A stretch of DNA of 64,000 nt, taken from assembly GCF_001592305.1 (NCBI RefSeq), contig NZ_BCWR01000006.1, forward strand, positions 124,001-188,000, given 5' to 3'. This DNA is from Hydrogenophaga taeniospiralis CCUG 15921. Its GTDB lineage: Bacteria > Pseudomonadota > Gammaproteobacteria > Burkholderiales > Burkholderiaceae_C. Shown one piece after another: positions 34,217 to 42,660 of the stretch; position 1 is the first letter of the stretch, and each line of letters begins with the position of its first letter. The notes beneath the pieces were generated by a model. That model saw nothing but the letters and a program-made list of their open reading frames with translations. It was not told where the DNA came from and searched no databases. The translations under genes and the position numbers were made by a program.

Positions 34217-34492
34217 ATGAGCATCGAACTCTCCAAAGAAGCCCGGCAACAGGCCACGACCTCCATCGAACGCTATTTCCGCGAACACATGGACGAGCCC
34301 ATCGGCAACGTGGCCGCGGGCGGGCTGCTGAACTTCTTTCTGAAGGAGATCGGCCCGAGCATCTACAACCGGGCCGTGGCCGACGCCCAGGAGCGCCTAC
34401 TGGGCCGGGTGCAGGAACTGGACATCGAGGTGCACGAGGACGAGTTCGGCTACTGGAAGACGGCCAGCCGCCCGCCCCGCAGCCGCGGCTGA
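34217..34492 (+). CDS. DUF2164 domain protein
   Basis: A 91-residue soluble protein with the DUF2164 signature: IELSKEARQQATTSIERYF, then IGNVAAGGLLNFFLKEIGPS and IYNRAVADAQERL. The family is widespread, small and uncharacterised. It stands alone between the zinc-ribbon gene and the chalcone isomerase-like gene; the latter starts about 100 bases downstream. Confidence 0.85.
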   Translation: MSIELSKEARQQATTSIERYFREHMDEPIGNVAAGGLLNFFLKEIGPSIYNRAVADAQERLLGRVQELDIEVHEDEFGYWKTASRPPRSRG

Positions 34493-34592
34493 CGCCCAAC
34501 GGCCGCGCCCGGGCGCTGAGCGGGTGCCCGCGCTGCCCATACTTCAACCCCTGAGACGCTTTCCCCCCAACCACAACCACGGAGACAAACCC

Positions 34593-35177
34593 ATGAAGAC
34601 CAAGATCCTGAAGATCCCCTCCCCGCTCCAGCTGATACTGGCCACGGCGCTGTTCGCCGCCGCAGGCGCTTCAGGCGCGGCCACCGCCTTTGAAAAGACC
34701 AGCTCCCTGGCGGGCACCACGCTGGTGATGAACGGTTCGGGCACGCGCTACAAGGCGATCTTCAAGGTGTACGACATGGCGATGTACCTGCCGGCCACGG
34801 CGAAGACCCCCGAGGCGGTGCTGGCGCTGCCCGGCCCGAAGCGGCTGAGCTTCGTGGCGCAGCGCAAGGTGACGGGCACCGACCTGGGCCTGGCTTTCAT
34901 GCGCGGTCTGAAGGACAACAACCCGCCCGAGCTGATGCGCAAGCACATCCCCGCCACCACGCGGCTGATCGACATCTTTTCGGGCAAGAGCTTTGTGGAC
35001 GAGGGCCACACCTTTGCCATGGAGTTCGTGCCGGGCAAGGGCACGCAGTTTTTCATCCAGGGCGAGCCCCAGGGCCAGCCCATCGACGACGCGGAGTTCT
35101 TCCAGATGATCCTGCGCATCTGGCTGGGCAACGACCCGGTGGACATGCGCCTGAAGGAAAGCCTGCTCGGCGGTTGA
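34593..35177 (+). CDS. periplasmic chalcone isomerase-like protein
   Basis: A 194-residue protein with a signal peptide (about residues 1-29, LILATALFAAAGASGAATA). The body has the chalcone isomerase-like fold seen in many proteobacteria: LAGTTLVMNGSGTRYKAIFK, VYDMAMYLPA, then ARKVTGTDL-type segment QRKVTGTDLGLAFMRGL and EFFQMILRIWLGNDPVD. Flavonoid isomerase activity is not expected; fatty-acid binding is one suggestion for such folds. GGAGA lies ten bases before the ATG at 34593. Confidence 0.85.
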   Translation: MKTKILKIPSPLQLILATALFAAAGASGAATAFEKTSSLAGTTLVMNGSGTRYKAIFKVYDMAMYLPATAKTPEAVLALPGPKRLSFVAQRKVTGTDLGLAFMRGLKDNNPPELMRKHIPATTRLIDIFSGKSFVDEGHTFAMEFVPGKGTQFFIQGEPQGQPIDDAEFFQMILRIWLGNDPVDMRLKESLLGG

Positions 35178-35207
35178 GAGGCTGAGCGCCACCCATCGAA
35201 GAAACCC

Positions 35208-36125
35208 ATGACGCTCGACGACCTGAACGCCGCACACGCCCTTTCCGATCAGCTGGCCTTCATCGCCGGGCCAGGTGGCCTGCCGCTGATCCAGGTGCGC
35301 AACGCGCATGCCCAGGCGCAGGTGTCCATGCACGGCGGCCAGGTGCTGTCCTTCCGGCCACACACCGCCAGCGCCGACCTGCTGTTCGTGAGCGAACGCG
35401 CCCGGTACCAGGCGGGCGCGGCCATCCGGGGCGGCGTGCCGGTGTGCTGGCCCTGGTTTGGCGCCGACCCCGAGGGCCTGGGCCGGCCCAACCACGGTTT
35501 CGCGCGCACCCGGCCGTGGTCGGTCAGCGGCACCACCGCCCTGCCCGGCGGCGCCACGCGGATCACACTGGCGCTGACGGACAGCCCCGACACCCGGGCG
35601 ATCTGGCCCCACAGGTTCCGGCTGACGCTGGAGATCACCGTCGGCCCCAGCCTGCGACTGGCGCTGGTGACACACAACACCGGCGACCAGCCTTTCACCC
35701 TCACCCAGGCACTGCACAGCTATCTGGCGGTGGGCGAACTGGCGCAGACCAGCGTGACCGGTCTGGACAGCTGCCACTACCTCGACAAGGCCGCTGGCGC
35801 CCCGGGCGCGCCGCGCAAACAGCTGGGCGCGGTGGTGTTCACCGCCGAGGTGGACCGCATCTACACCGGGGCCCCCGACACGTTGAGCGTGCAGGACGGT
35901 GCCGGGCAACGGGTGCTGCGCATCCGCAGCGAAGGCAGCCGAACCGCCGTGGTGTGGAACCCCGGGGCGGCGCTGGCGGCCGGCATGGCCGACCTGGCAG
36001 ACGAGGAATACCGGCGCTTCGTCTGCGTGGAAACCGCCAACGTGGCGGACGACGCGGTGGCGCTGCCGCCCGGTGGCGAACACCGGCTGGTGGCCGAGAT
36101 CGGCTGGCACGGCAGGCCGGGCTGA
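35208..36125 (+). CDS. D-hexose-6-phosphate mutarotase (YeaD family)
   Basis: A 305-residue aldose-1-epimerase-superfamily protein that interconverts alpha and beta anomers of hexose 6-phosphates. Landmarks are MHGGQVLSFRPH, AIRGGVPVCWPWFGADPEG, HGFARTRPW, ALHSYLAVGE and VVWNPG...MADLADEEYRRFVCVETAN. The catalytic His/Glu positions of YeaD-type enzymes are in place in HGFAR and CVETAN. It begins 30 bases after the chalcone isomerase-like gene. A small AACGCG/CGCGTT hairpin lies between it and the convergent PLD gene. Confidence 0.92.
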   Translation: MTLDDLNAAHALSDQLAFIAGPGGLPLIQVRNAHAQAQVSMHGGQVLSFRPHTASADLLFVSERARYQAGAAIRGGVPVCWPWFGADPEGLGRPNHGFARTRPWSVSGTTALPGGATRITLALTDSPDTRAIWPHRFRLTLEITVGPSLRLALVTHNTGDQPFTLTQALHSYLAVGELAQTSVTGLDSCHYLDKAAGAPGAPRKQLGAVVFTAEVDRIYTGAPDTLSVQDGAGQRVLRIRSEGSRTAVVWNPGAALAAGMADLADEEYRRFVCVETANVADDAVALPPGGEHRLVAEIGWHGRPG

Positions 36126-36141
36126 ACGCGGCGGGAGCGCG

Positions 36142-36855
36142 TTATCCCAACCTCGACCACAAGGCCTCGAACGCTGCGTCGAACTGCCGCAACAGCGCCG
36201 GGTCGTTGCAGAGCACCAGGTTTTCTTCGTTCTGCGCGCTGGCGCTGCGGGTCCAGTTGTAGCTGCCGTTGAGCAGCCAGCGCCCGTCGAACAGCGCGAA
36301 TTTGTGGTGCATGTGGGCGGCGCTCTGGTCCACCCGCACCGGCACGCCCGCGCCCTGCAGAGCGATCACGTCGCTGCCGCGGTCAAAGGCTTTGTCGTTG
36401 TCGGTGATCAGGCGCACTGCCACGCCGCGCCGGTGGGCCGTGAGCACCTCGTCGCTGATGCGGTCGTCGGACAGCGTGAACACGCAGAGATCGGCGCGCT
36501 GGCGGCAGGCGCGCAACTGGCCGACGATGGCGTTGCGGCAGTCGTCGCCCGGGCTGAACCAGGCCTGGGCGCGGTAGGAGCCACCGGCCGTGCGCGACAC
36601 GTCCAGCGCGCGCACCACGCCTTCGAGCCAACGCACCAGCGCGCCGGGGTCGTTGTCTTCGACCTCGGCGAGGTGCGCGCGCACCAGCTCAAAGGCCTGG
36701 TTGCGCAAGCGCCGCAAGCCCTCTTCGGGCAGTTGTGCCGAACGCAGGGTGTCGGTGAGCGCGCGCTTTTCGTCGTCGGAGAGGCGCACGTCGGCCAGGC
36801 TGTCTTCGAGCTGCTGGCGCAGCCGGTGCAGCGCGTCTTCGGTGGTGGCACCCAC
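36142..36855 (-). CDS. phospholipase D-like nuclease-type protein
   Basis: A 237-residue protein. An N-terminal helical region (about 1-90) is followed by one PLD domain (about 95-237) with the HKD-type motif MHHKFALFDGRWLLNGSYNW near residue 180-200, containing His, Lys, Asp and the downstream Ser/Asn positions, then NEENLVL. A single HKD implies a dimer, as in Nuc and mitochondrial PLD6. There is no signal peptide. The start is one base after the stop of the giant AAA+ gene, so it is the last gene of that operon. It may act on nucleic acid or phospholipid (cardiolipin). Confidence 0.88.
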   Translation of the reverse strand: MGATTEDALHRLRQQLEDSLADVRLSDDEKRALTDTLRSAQLPEEGLRRLRNQAFELVRAHLAEVEDNDPGALVRWLEGVVRALDVSRTAGGSYRAQAWFSPGDDCRNAIVGQLRACRQRADLCVFTLSDDRISDEVLTAHRRGVAVRLITDNDKAFDRGSDVIALQGAGVPVRVDQSAAHMHHKFALFDGRWLLNGSYNWTRSASAQNEENLVLCNDPALLRQFDAAFEALWSRLG

Positions 36856-36856
36856 C

Positions 36857-39800
36857 TCAGCTTCCCCGGACCTTGAGTTCCGCCTGTCGCGCCTTGACCT
36901 CGTCGAGCTGCTGCGCCACCTTCTCCACCTCGGTGCGGATCGAGTGGTCCATCTTCAGGCGGCGCTCGGTGGCCGAGATCAGCGGCAGCAGGATGGTGCG
37001 GTAGGTCACCGCGATCTCCAGCACCGCCTCGGCCAGGCGCAGCGCCTCGGAAGCCTGGCCCTCTTTTTCACCCTCGGGCTTCTTCAGGCCATCGACCGCG
37101 CGCGCCACATCCAGCAGCCCCGAAGTGATGCGGGTGCCTGCATCGGTGTCGCTGCCACCGAGCTTGCGCTGGCGCACGAATTCGCCGCAGATGTCCACCC
37201 AGCGCCGCGCTTCGTCGGCCGTGGGGCTTCCCAGCAGCTGCGCGAGCTTGAGCAGGTTTTCTTCGGCACCGGTGGTGAGCGTCTGGGCCTCGCCGCGGTA
37301 GTGGTCGCGCAGCAGGGCGTCGAGCTCGTCGTCGCGCATCTGCGGCGTGATCTGCGCCGCCAGCTTGGTCATGTTGCGGTAGCTGCCCTGCAGCTTGAAG
37401 GGCGGCTCGGTGCGGTAGTCGTCTTTCTGCGCCGCCGATTCGATGTAGCTCAGGTTGACCTTGAGCAGCAGGTCGCGCGCGCGGAACAGGCGCTTGAACA
37501 GCTCGGTGAGTTCATCCAGCTCGGCCGCGCCGTAGGGGTGCGCGAACGCGGTGGCGGGCACGTCCTGCCCTTCGGCGCGCCGCACGAGCAGGTGCACGTC
37601 TTTCGGGTCGCGCGATGAGAGCGGCAGCAGCACCGGGTTGGCGGTCAGCGCGTTCTCCAGGTAGGACAGCGCAAACAGCGCCTCGCGCCCCGAGAGCACA
37701 TCGCCCAGGTTGTAGATGTCGGCGCGGTTGGCCAGCATGTCGGGGATCTTGAACACGTCGCCCGACTCGGTGTAGGGGTTGCCCGCCATCACCACGGCAA
37801 AACGTTTGCCGCGCAGGTCGTAGCTGCGCGACTCGCCGTTCCACACGCCTTCGATGCGGCGCGTGCCGTCGGCCAGGGCGATGAACTTCTGCAGGAACTC
37901 GGGGTTGGTGTGCTGGATGTCGTCCAGGTAGAGCATCACATTGTTGCCCATGGCCAGCCCCAGGTTGAGCTTCTCCAGCTCCTGGCGCGCCGCGCTGTGT
38001 TCGGCGCTGGCCGGGTCGATGGACACCACGTCGTGGCCCAGCGCCGGGCAGTTGATGCGCACGAACACCATGCCCAGGCGGTCGGCCACGTACTCCATCA
38101 GCGTGGTCTTGCCGTAGCCGGGCGGCGAGATCAGCAGCAGCATGCCCATGCGGTCGGTGCGCGAGGCGTCGCCCGCGGCGCCGATCTGCTTGGCCAGGTT
38201 GTCGCCGATCAGCGGCAGGTAGAGCTCGTCGATCAGGCGGTTGCGCACGAAGGTGGACAGCGGCTTGGCCTGGAACTGGTGCAGGCGCAGGCGCTGTTTC
38301 TCCTGCGTGACCAGCTCGTGGCGCAGGCGGTGCCAGGCTTCGAACGCGGGCACGTTGCGGCTCTGGTGGTGCAGGAAGCGCTGCCAGAAGTGGTTCAGGT
38401 TGAGCGCCATGCCGCCTTGCACCACGCGCGGGTGCTCGCTCAGCAGGCCGTCCACTTGGGTCTGCAGCACGGCGTTCACGCGCTCACGCGGCACCGGCAG
38501 GCAGAGCACGCCCGCGGCCTCGTCCACCCAGCCCGCCGCGTCGGCGGCCTGCGCGGTGGCGAAGGCGCGCACCCACTCGCGCGCGCGGTGCCAGCGTTCG
38601 CCGGGCATGCAGGCGTCCAGATCGTGCTGCCAGTCGGCCCAGCGCCCGCCGCGCTCCAACTCGCGCTTGAAGGCGTCGGCCAGGTCCTGCGCCGGGCCGG
38701 ACACGGCCCAGGTGGGCGTGGCGGCGTCGTGGGCCGCGAGCTGGCGCACCAGGTAGGCGGCGGCCTGTGCGCAGCGCGTGGCGGCCTGTTCGGGGTCAAC
38801 GCCCTCGCCGCCCAGCTCGGGCTGGAACTCGTCGGCGAAGCGTTGCAGGGCGGTGGCGGTGTCGGCCTCCACGGCTTCGAGCGCAGCCTGCGTGCCGAAC
38901 AGCTGCTGCATCTGCAGGGCCGCGCGGGCGCGGCGTTGCAGCGCGTCGCGCTCGTTGACGAAGCGGCCGTGTTGCCAGTAGAGCAGCGCCAGCGTGCGCT
39001 CCGACGGGCCCCAGGCCAGCAGGCCCGCGCCGTCCTGCATGCGCACCAGGGCGGCGGCGAGGCGGGCAGCGTCTTCGTCGTGCACGCCCTTCTGGTAGCC
39101 CTCCTGGTAGCGCGGCGCGGCGAAGGCGCGCACGCGCTCCAGCAGGGGCGCGGGCTGCTCGGGCGTGGCGGCCTGCACCGCGCCCACCAGCGTGGCCCAG
39201 TCCAGCCCCTGCTCGCCGCGCAGCGCGGCCTGCACCAGACAGCCCGCGAGGTACTCGGCGCGGCACAGCTCGGGTGTCTCGGACACCAGCGCCTGGTCCC
39301 AGCGCGCACGGTAAGCATCGAGCCGCGTGTCCTGCACCGGGGCCATGTAGTCGGTGCCGGTGATCTGGAAGCTCAACCCGCCCTGGCTGGGCACGAGCGA
39401 GAGATCCAGCGGCTGGCGCTGGATGGTGAAGGCGTGGCGGCCGAAGCGCAGCGTGTTGCCGTCGGCGGCGACGAGCTCGCTCTTGTCGCGCACGGCGCGC
39501 AGGGCCTGGTCGCGCGCGGTCTTCAGGCGCGTGGCGATGTCGTCGGCCTGCACCTGCGCACCCAGGGCACGCAGGTCGGCCATGAGCTGCTGCAGCTTGG
39601 CCAGCAGCGGGTCGCCGGCGAAGTAGCCGTGGATCTGGCCCACGTCGGCGAAACCGGCCACGCGGCGCGGAATGCCGTCGAGGATGCGCCCGGCCGCCTC
39701 GCTCACCGCCTGGGCGCGGCGCTGGCGCGCTTCGACCAGGGTCTGGCGGCGCGCAGCGAGCGCGTCCACCACGGCCTCGCGTTTGCTCGCCACGTCGGTG

Positions 39801-42064
39801 ATGAAGACCTCGTGGTCGGCGAAGCGGCCTTCGAGCTCTTCGAGCTGCGCGAGCAGGCGGGTCAGCGCCTCGTCGCATTTCTCGGGCGTGTCGGCGAATT
39901 CGAGCGCGTTGTCCACCGCCTGGCCAAACAGCTTGAACTGCGCGCCGAACTCGGCGGCGGCCTCGGTGGCGCCCAGGCTCTTGCGGCGGCTGCGGGCCTC
40001 GGCGCGCAGGCGGTTGATGTCGGCGTAGAGGCCGGAGATACGGTCCAGGATCGCGGTGCGCACCACCGCGTCGCCGCCAGGCAGGCTGCCCAGCTGTTCG
40101 GTCAGCAGGTCCAGCCCGGAGGCCTGTTCGTCCAGCGTCTCCAGCAGCTTGCCCAGCGCGGGCGAGGTGTTGGCCTGCGCCAGGGCCGCCGTGGTCTGCA
40201 CCAGGGCCTGCTGGTGGCCGTCGAAAGCGTGTTTGTCGGCCAGGAACGCCATGGCCTTGTGGCCCACCTGCAGCTGCTGCGCCTGCAGCGCCTCGTCCAT
40301 CGCCTCGATGGCGGCGAGGTCGGCGTAGCGCAGCTCTTTGAGCGGTTGCAGCCGCCCGCGGCGCTCGCGCAGGCGCCCCAGGGCCTGCACGAAGTCTTCG
40401 GGGCGGCGCCACAGCGTGCTGGCGATGTCGGTCAGCAGGCTGTGCTGCTCGCCTTCGGCCTGCTGCAGGGCGCGCGCCGTTTCGCGGCGGATGCTGTCCA
40501 CCTTCTCGAACTCGGCCAGGGTCTGGCGCGCGCCTTCGACGATGGCCTGCAGCTCGGTGCCGAGGCGTTGGGCCTCGGGCTCGCCGAGCCAGAAGTAGGC
40601 GTCACCCACGCGGGTGCACTGGCGGATCAGGTCTTCGTAGGCGGTGCGCGTGGGCACCTGCTCGCGCACCGCGCGCGCGATGCCCATGAGGTCGGACACG
40701 CCGCGCACCAGCTCGGCGTTGCCCACCTTGGCGAAGAAGCCGGTGCCGCGCGGCAGCGAGGCGGCGTGCTCTTCGCTGGCGAACGGCGTCTGCCACAGCT
40801 GCATGGGGTGCACGCGCGTGGGCTCTTCGTTATCGGCCAGGAAGACCAGCATGCGCCCGTCGGGAAAGCGCGCGTAGCCGTGCGCCACGATGGGCGCGGC
40901 CAGGGTCTTGTTGATCAGGTGGTAGCTGAACAGCGCGTAGTGGCCACCGCCCGGCTGGTAGAACACATAGAGCACTTCCTCGCCGTGCGGCGAGCGCAGC
41001 ATGCGCTTGAAACGCAGGCTGCTGCTGAGCTGCGCGGGCAGATCGAAGCGCTTGTACTCGCCCGACTGCAGGTACATGCCGCCGGGAAAAATGATGCCGT
41101 GGTCCTCGGGCAGCTGCACGCAGGAGACGCCGATGGCGTCGATGCGTTCGACCTTCTGCGTGCGGGTGTTGAAGACGAGGTAGCGCGTCTCGGACTCGCG
41201 GTAGGGCTTGATCCGCAGCAGGATCAGCAGGCCCAGGCGCGCCCAGGCCACCTCGGCGTCCACCAGCGCCTGGTGCTTGTCTTCCACCGGCTCGCTGTAG
41301 ATGCCCAGGCCGGTTTCGGTGTTGTTCTCGATCTTGACCGTGAGGTCGCCGCCCAGGGTCTCGACGAAGATGGTGTCCAGCACGTTGATGTGCGGGTGCT
41401 TGCCGCCCACGTGGTCTTCGCGCGTGGCCACCGTCCACTCGAAGTCGTGCGTGGGCGGCAGCGCCATGTCGCGCTCGCCCCGGTTGTCCACGTAGCGGAT
41501 CGCGCCGCCGGGCTCGATGCTCCAGCGGAACACGCGCAGGTCGTGCAGTTGCTGACCGATCTGGAAGGCCGCGAGCAGCTTGTCCTGCGTGACGCGCAGC
41601 TGCAGCAGCGTGGCCTGCTTGTAGTAGGCGTGCAGCTCGCGGAAGTCGGCCACGAAGCGCGGGTCGTCGAGGAAGCTGCCGGCCAGCGGCACCGCCTCCA
41701 GCTCGTCGGCGCCATCGTGCTCGGCCAGGCGGTAGAGCGCGAACACGTCGCCCACCGCCGTCTCCTTCTTCAGGCCGATGAAGACGTTGTAGCCGAACAG
41801 CAGCACGTCGCCGATGCGCACCAGGTCGCGCGCAACGCAGTTGTTTTCGGTGCGCGCGCGGGTGCGCAGCAGCAGGCTTTGCTCGGAGCGGCCGAAGGTG
41901 CCCAGGCGGGCTTCGTTGAGCGCCTGGGTCTTGTTCTGCAGCGCGTCGCCCTGGGCCTGCAGGCGCTTTTTCAGCAGCTCGTAGCTGCCACCGTCGGCCA
42001 CCAGGCGTTCAACGGCGTCGGCGCCGGTTTCCCCACCCGGCGCCGCGGGATCTTGTCTGGACAT
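36857..42064 (-). CDS. giant AAA+ ATPase (annotated in relatives as DNA repair ATPase)
   Basis: A 1735-residue protein. The N-terminal half (about 1-560) carries beta-rich modules conserved in this family. Residues about 560-1000 are largely helical with coiled coils. The C-terminal AAA+ module starts near 1270, with Walker A SPPGYGKTTLMEYVADRLG near 1315, Walker B NVMLYLDDIQH near 1378, and sensor regions in MAGNPYTESGDVFKIPDMLANRADI. No membrane helix. It follows flotillin, PspA and DUF2170 genes in one operon. The name DNA repair is only an annotation tradition; remodelling of membrane-bound partners is my inference from context. The PLD gene follows immediately. Confidence 0.85.
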   Translation of the reverse strand: MSRQDPAAPGGETGADAVERLVADGGSYELLKKRLQAQGDALQNKTQALNEARLGTFGRSEQSLLLRTRARTENNCVARDLVRIGDVLLFGYNVFIGLKKETAVGDVFALYRLAEHDGADELEAVPLAGSFLDDPRFVADFRELHAYYKQATLLQLRVTQDKLLAAFQIGQQLHDLRVFRWSIEPGGAIRYVDNRGERDMALPPTHDFEWTVATREDHVGGKHPHINVLDTIFVETLGGDLTVKIENNTETGLGIYSEPVEDKHQALVDAEVAWARLGLLILLRIKPYRESETRYLVFNTRTQKVERIDAIGVSCVQLPEDHGIIFPGGMYLQSGEYKRFDLPAQLSSSLRFKRMLRSPHGEEVLYVFYQPGGGHYALFSYHLINKTLAAPIVAHGYARFPDGRMLVFLADNEEPTRVHPMQLWQTPFASEEHAASLPRGTGFFAKVGNAELVRGVSDLMGIARAVREQVPTRTAYEDLIRQCTRVGDAYFWLGEPEAQRLGTELQAIVEGARQTLAEFEKVDSIRRETARALQQAEGEQHSLLTDIASTLWRRPEDFVQALGRLRERRGRLQPLKELRYADLAAIEAMDEALQAQQLQVGHKAMAFLADKHAFDGHQQALVQTTAALAQANTSPALGKLLETLDEQASGLDLLTEQLGSLPGGDAVVRTAILDRISGLYADINRLRAEARSRRKSLGATEAAAEFGAQFKLFGQAVDNALEFADTPEKCDEALTRLLAQLEELEGRFADHEVFITDVASKREAVVDALAARRQTLVEARQRRAQAVSEAAGRILDGIPRRVAGFADVGQIHGYFAGDPLLAKLQQLMADLRALGAQVQADDIATRLKTARDQALRAVRDKSELVAADGNTLRFGRHAFTIQRQPLDLSLVPSQGGLSFQITGTDYMAPVQDTRLDAYRARWDQALVSETPELCRAEYLAGCLVQAALRGEQGLDWATLVGAVQAATPEQPAPLLERVRAFAAPRYQEGYQKGVHDEDAARLAAALVRMQDGAGLLAWGPSERTLALLYWQHGRFVNERDALQRRARAALQMQQLFGTQAALEAVEADTATALQRFADEFQPELGGEGVDPEQAATRCAQAAAYLVRQLAAHDAATPTWAVSGPAQDLADAFKRELERGGRWADWQHDLDACMPGERWHRAREWVRAFATAQAADAAGWVDEAAGVLCLPVPRERVNAVLQTQVDGLLSEHPRVVQGGMALNLNHFWQRFLHHQSRNVPAFEAWHRLRHELVTQEKQRLRLHQFQAKPLSTFVRNRLIDELYLPLIGDNLAKQIGAAGDASRTDRMGMLLLISPPGYGKTTLMEYVADRLGMVFVRINCPALGHDVVSIDPASAEHSAARQELEKLNLGLAMGNNVMLYLDDIQHTNPEFLQKFIALADGTRRIEGVWNGESRSYDLRGKRFAVVMAGNPYTESGDVFKIPDMLANRADIYNLGDVLSGREALFALSYLENALTANPVLLPLSSRDPKDVHLLVRRAEGQDVPATAFAHPYGAAELDELTELFKRLFRARDLLLKVNLSYIESAAQKDDYRTEPPFKLQGSYRNMTKLAAQITPQMRDDELDALLRDHYRGEAQTLTTGAEENLLKLAQLLGSPTADEARRWVDICGEFVRQRKLGGSDTDAGTRITSGLLDVARAVDGLKKPEGEKEGQASEALRLAEAVLEIAVTYRTILLPLISATERRLKMDHSIRTEVEKVAQQLDEVKARQAELKVRGS

Positions 42065-42089
42065 GTCGGACTTTCTGTGGTGCCTGGGG

Positions 42090-42635
42090 TCACCAGCCGT
42101 TGCGGATCAGTTTGAGCACCACCCCGGGTTCGGCCTGCTGCTGCAGCCACTGCCGGATGCGCAGCACCTCGTCGATGCATTCGGCGCCATGGCGCTGGCG
42201 CACCTGCGCGTCGCGCCGCTCCTGCGCCTGCGCCTCGCGCAGTTGCCGCTGCCACATGTCGGACAGCACGTCGTCCAGCCGCGCCTGCTGGAACTGCAGG
42301 GCCGCCCATTCGCCGCCGTCGAGCCAGACGGCATGGCAATGCACGCAGCGGTCGATGCGGATGTCGGGCTGGCCACCGGTGCGCAGGCGCTCCATGATGC
42401 GCTGGCAAGCCGGGCAGGCTCGGGCCGGCGAATCGGCCTCGGGCAGCCAGTGTTCGGCCAGCTCGGGGGCCTCGGCCTGCGGCGCGCCGCTGGCGACCCA
42501 TTCCCGGTGGTCGTCCAGGCGGACCCAGTGGCCGTTGCATTCGACGCATTCGCGCGTGGGCAGGCCGGGCGAGAGCGATTGTTCGCTCAGGGCAGGTCGG
42601 TGGTCACAGGCGCAGCAGTGCCAGGTGTTGGACAT
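42090..42635 (-). CDS. TFIIB-type zinc-ribbon protein
   Basis: A 181-residue protein with two cysteine clusters: CCACDHRPALSEQSL...CVECNGHWV at the N-terminus and CPACQRIMERL...RIDRCVHCHAVWLDGGEW near residues 72-110. The second is a clear zf-TFIIB motif ending in the WLDGGEW signature. A long charged helix follows (about 120-181). The start at 42633-42635 is preceded by GGAGACACCACC. It sits between the flotillin and AAA+ genes in the operon. Role unknown, possibly an adaptor. Confidence 0.85.
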   Translation of the reverse strand: MSNTWHCCACDHRPALSEQSLSPGLPTRECVECNGHWVRLDDHREWVASGAPQAEAPELAEHWLPEADSPARACPACQRIMERLRTGGQPDIRIDRCVHCHAVWLDGGEWAALQFQQARLDDVLSDMWQRQLREAQAQERRDAQVRQRHGAECIDEVLRIRQWLQQQAEPGVVLKLIRNGW

Positions 42636-42660
42636 GGTGGTGTCTCCGTTCAAAAAGGGA

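Noticed and set aside
37910-42115. 1401-codon plus-strand open frame opposite the AAA+ gene
   Set aside because: It is the antisense of a strongly family-like protein. Its translation is His/Gln/Ala/Arg rich with no domain, which is typical of GC-driven shadows.
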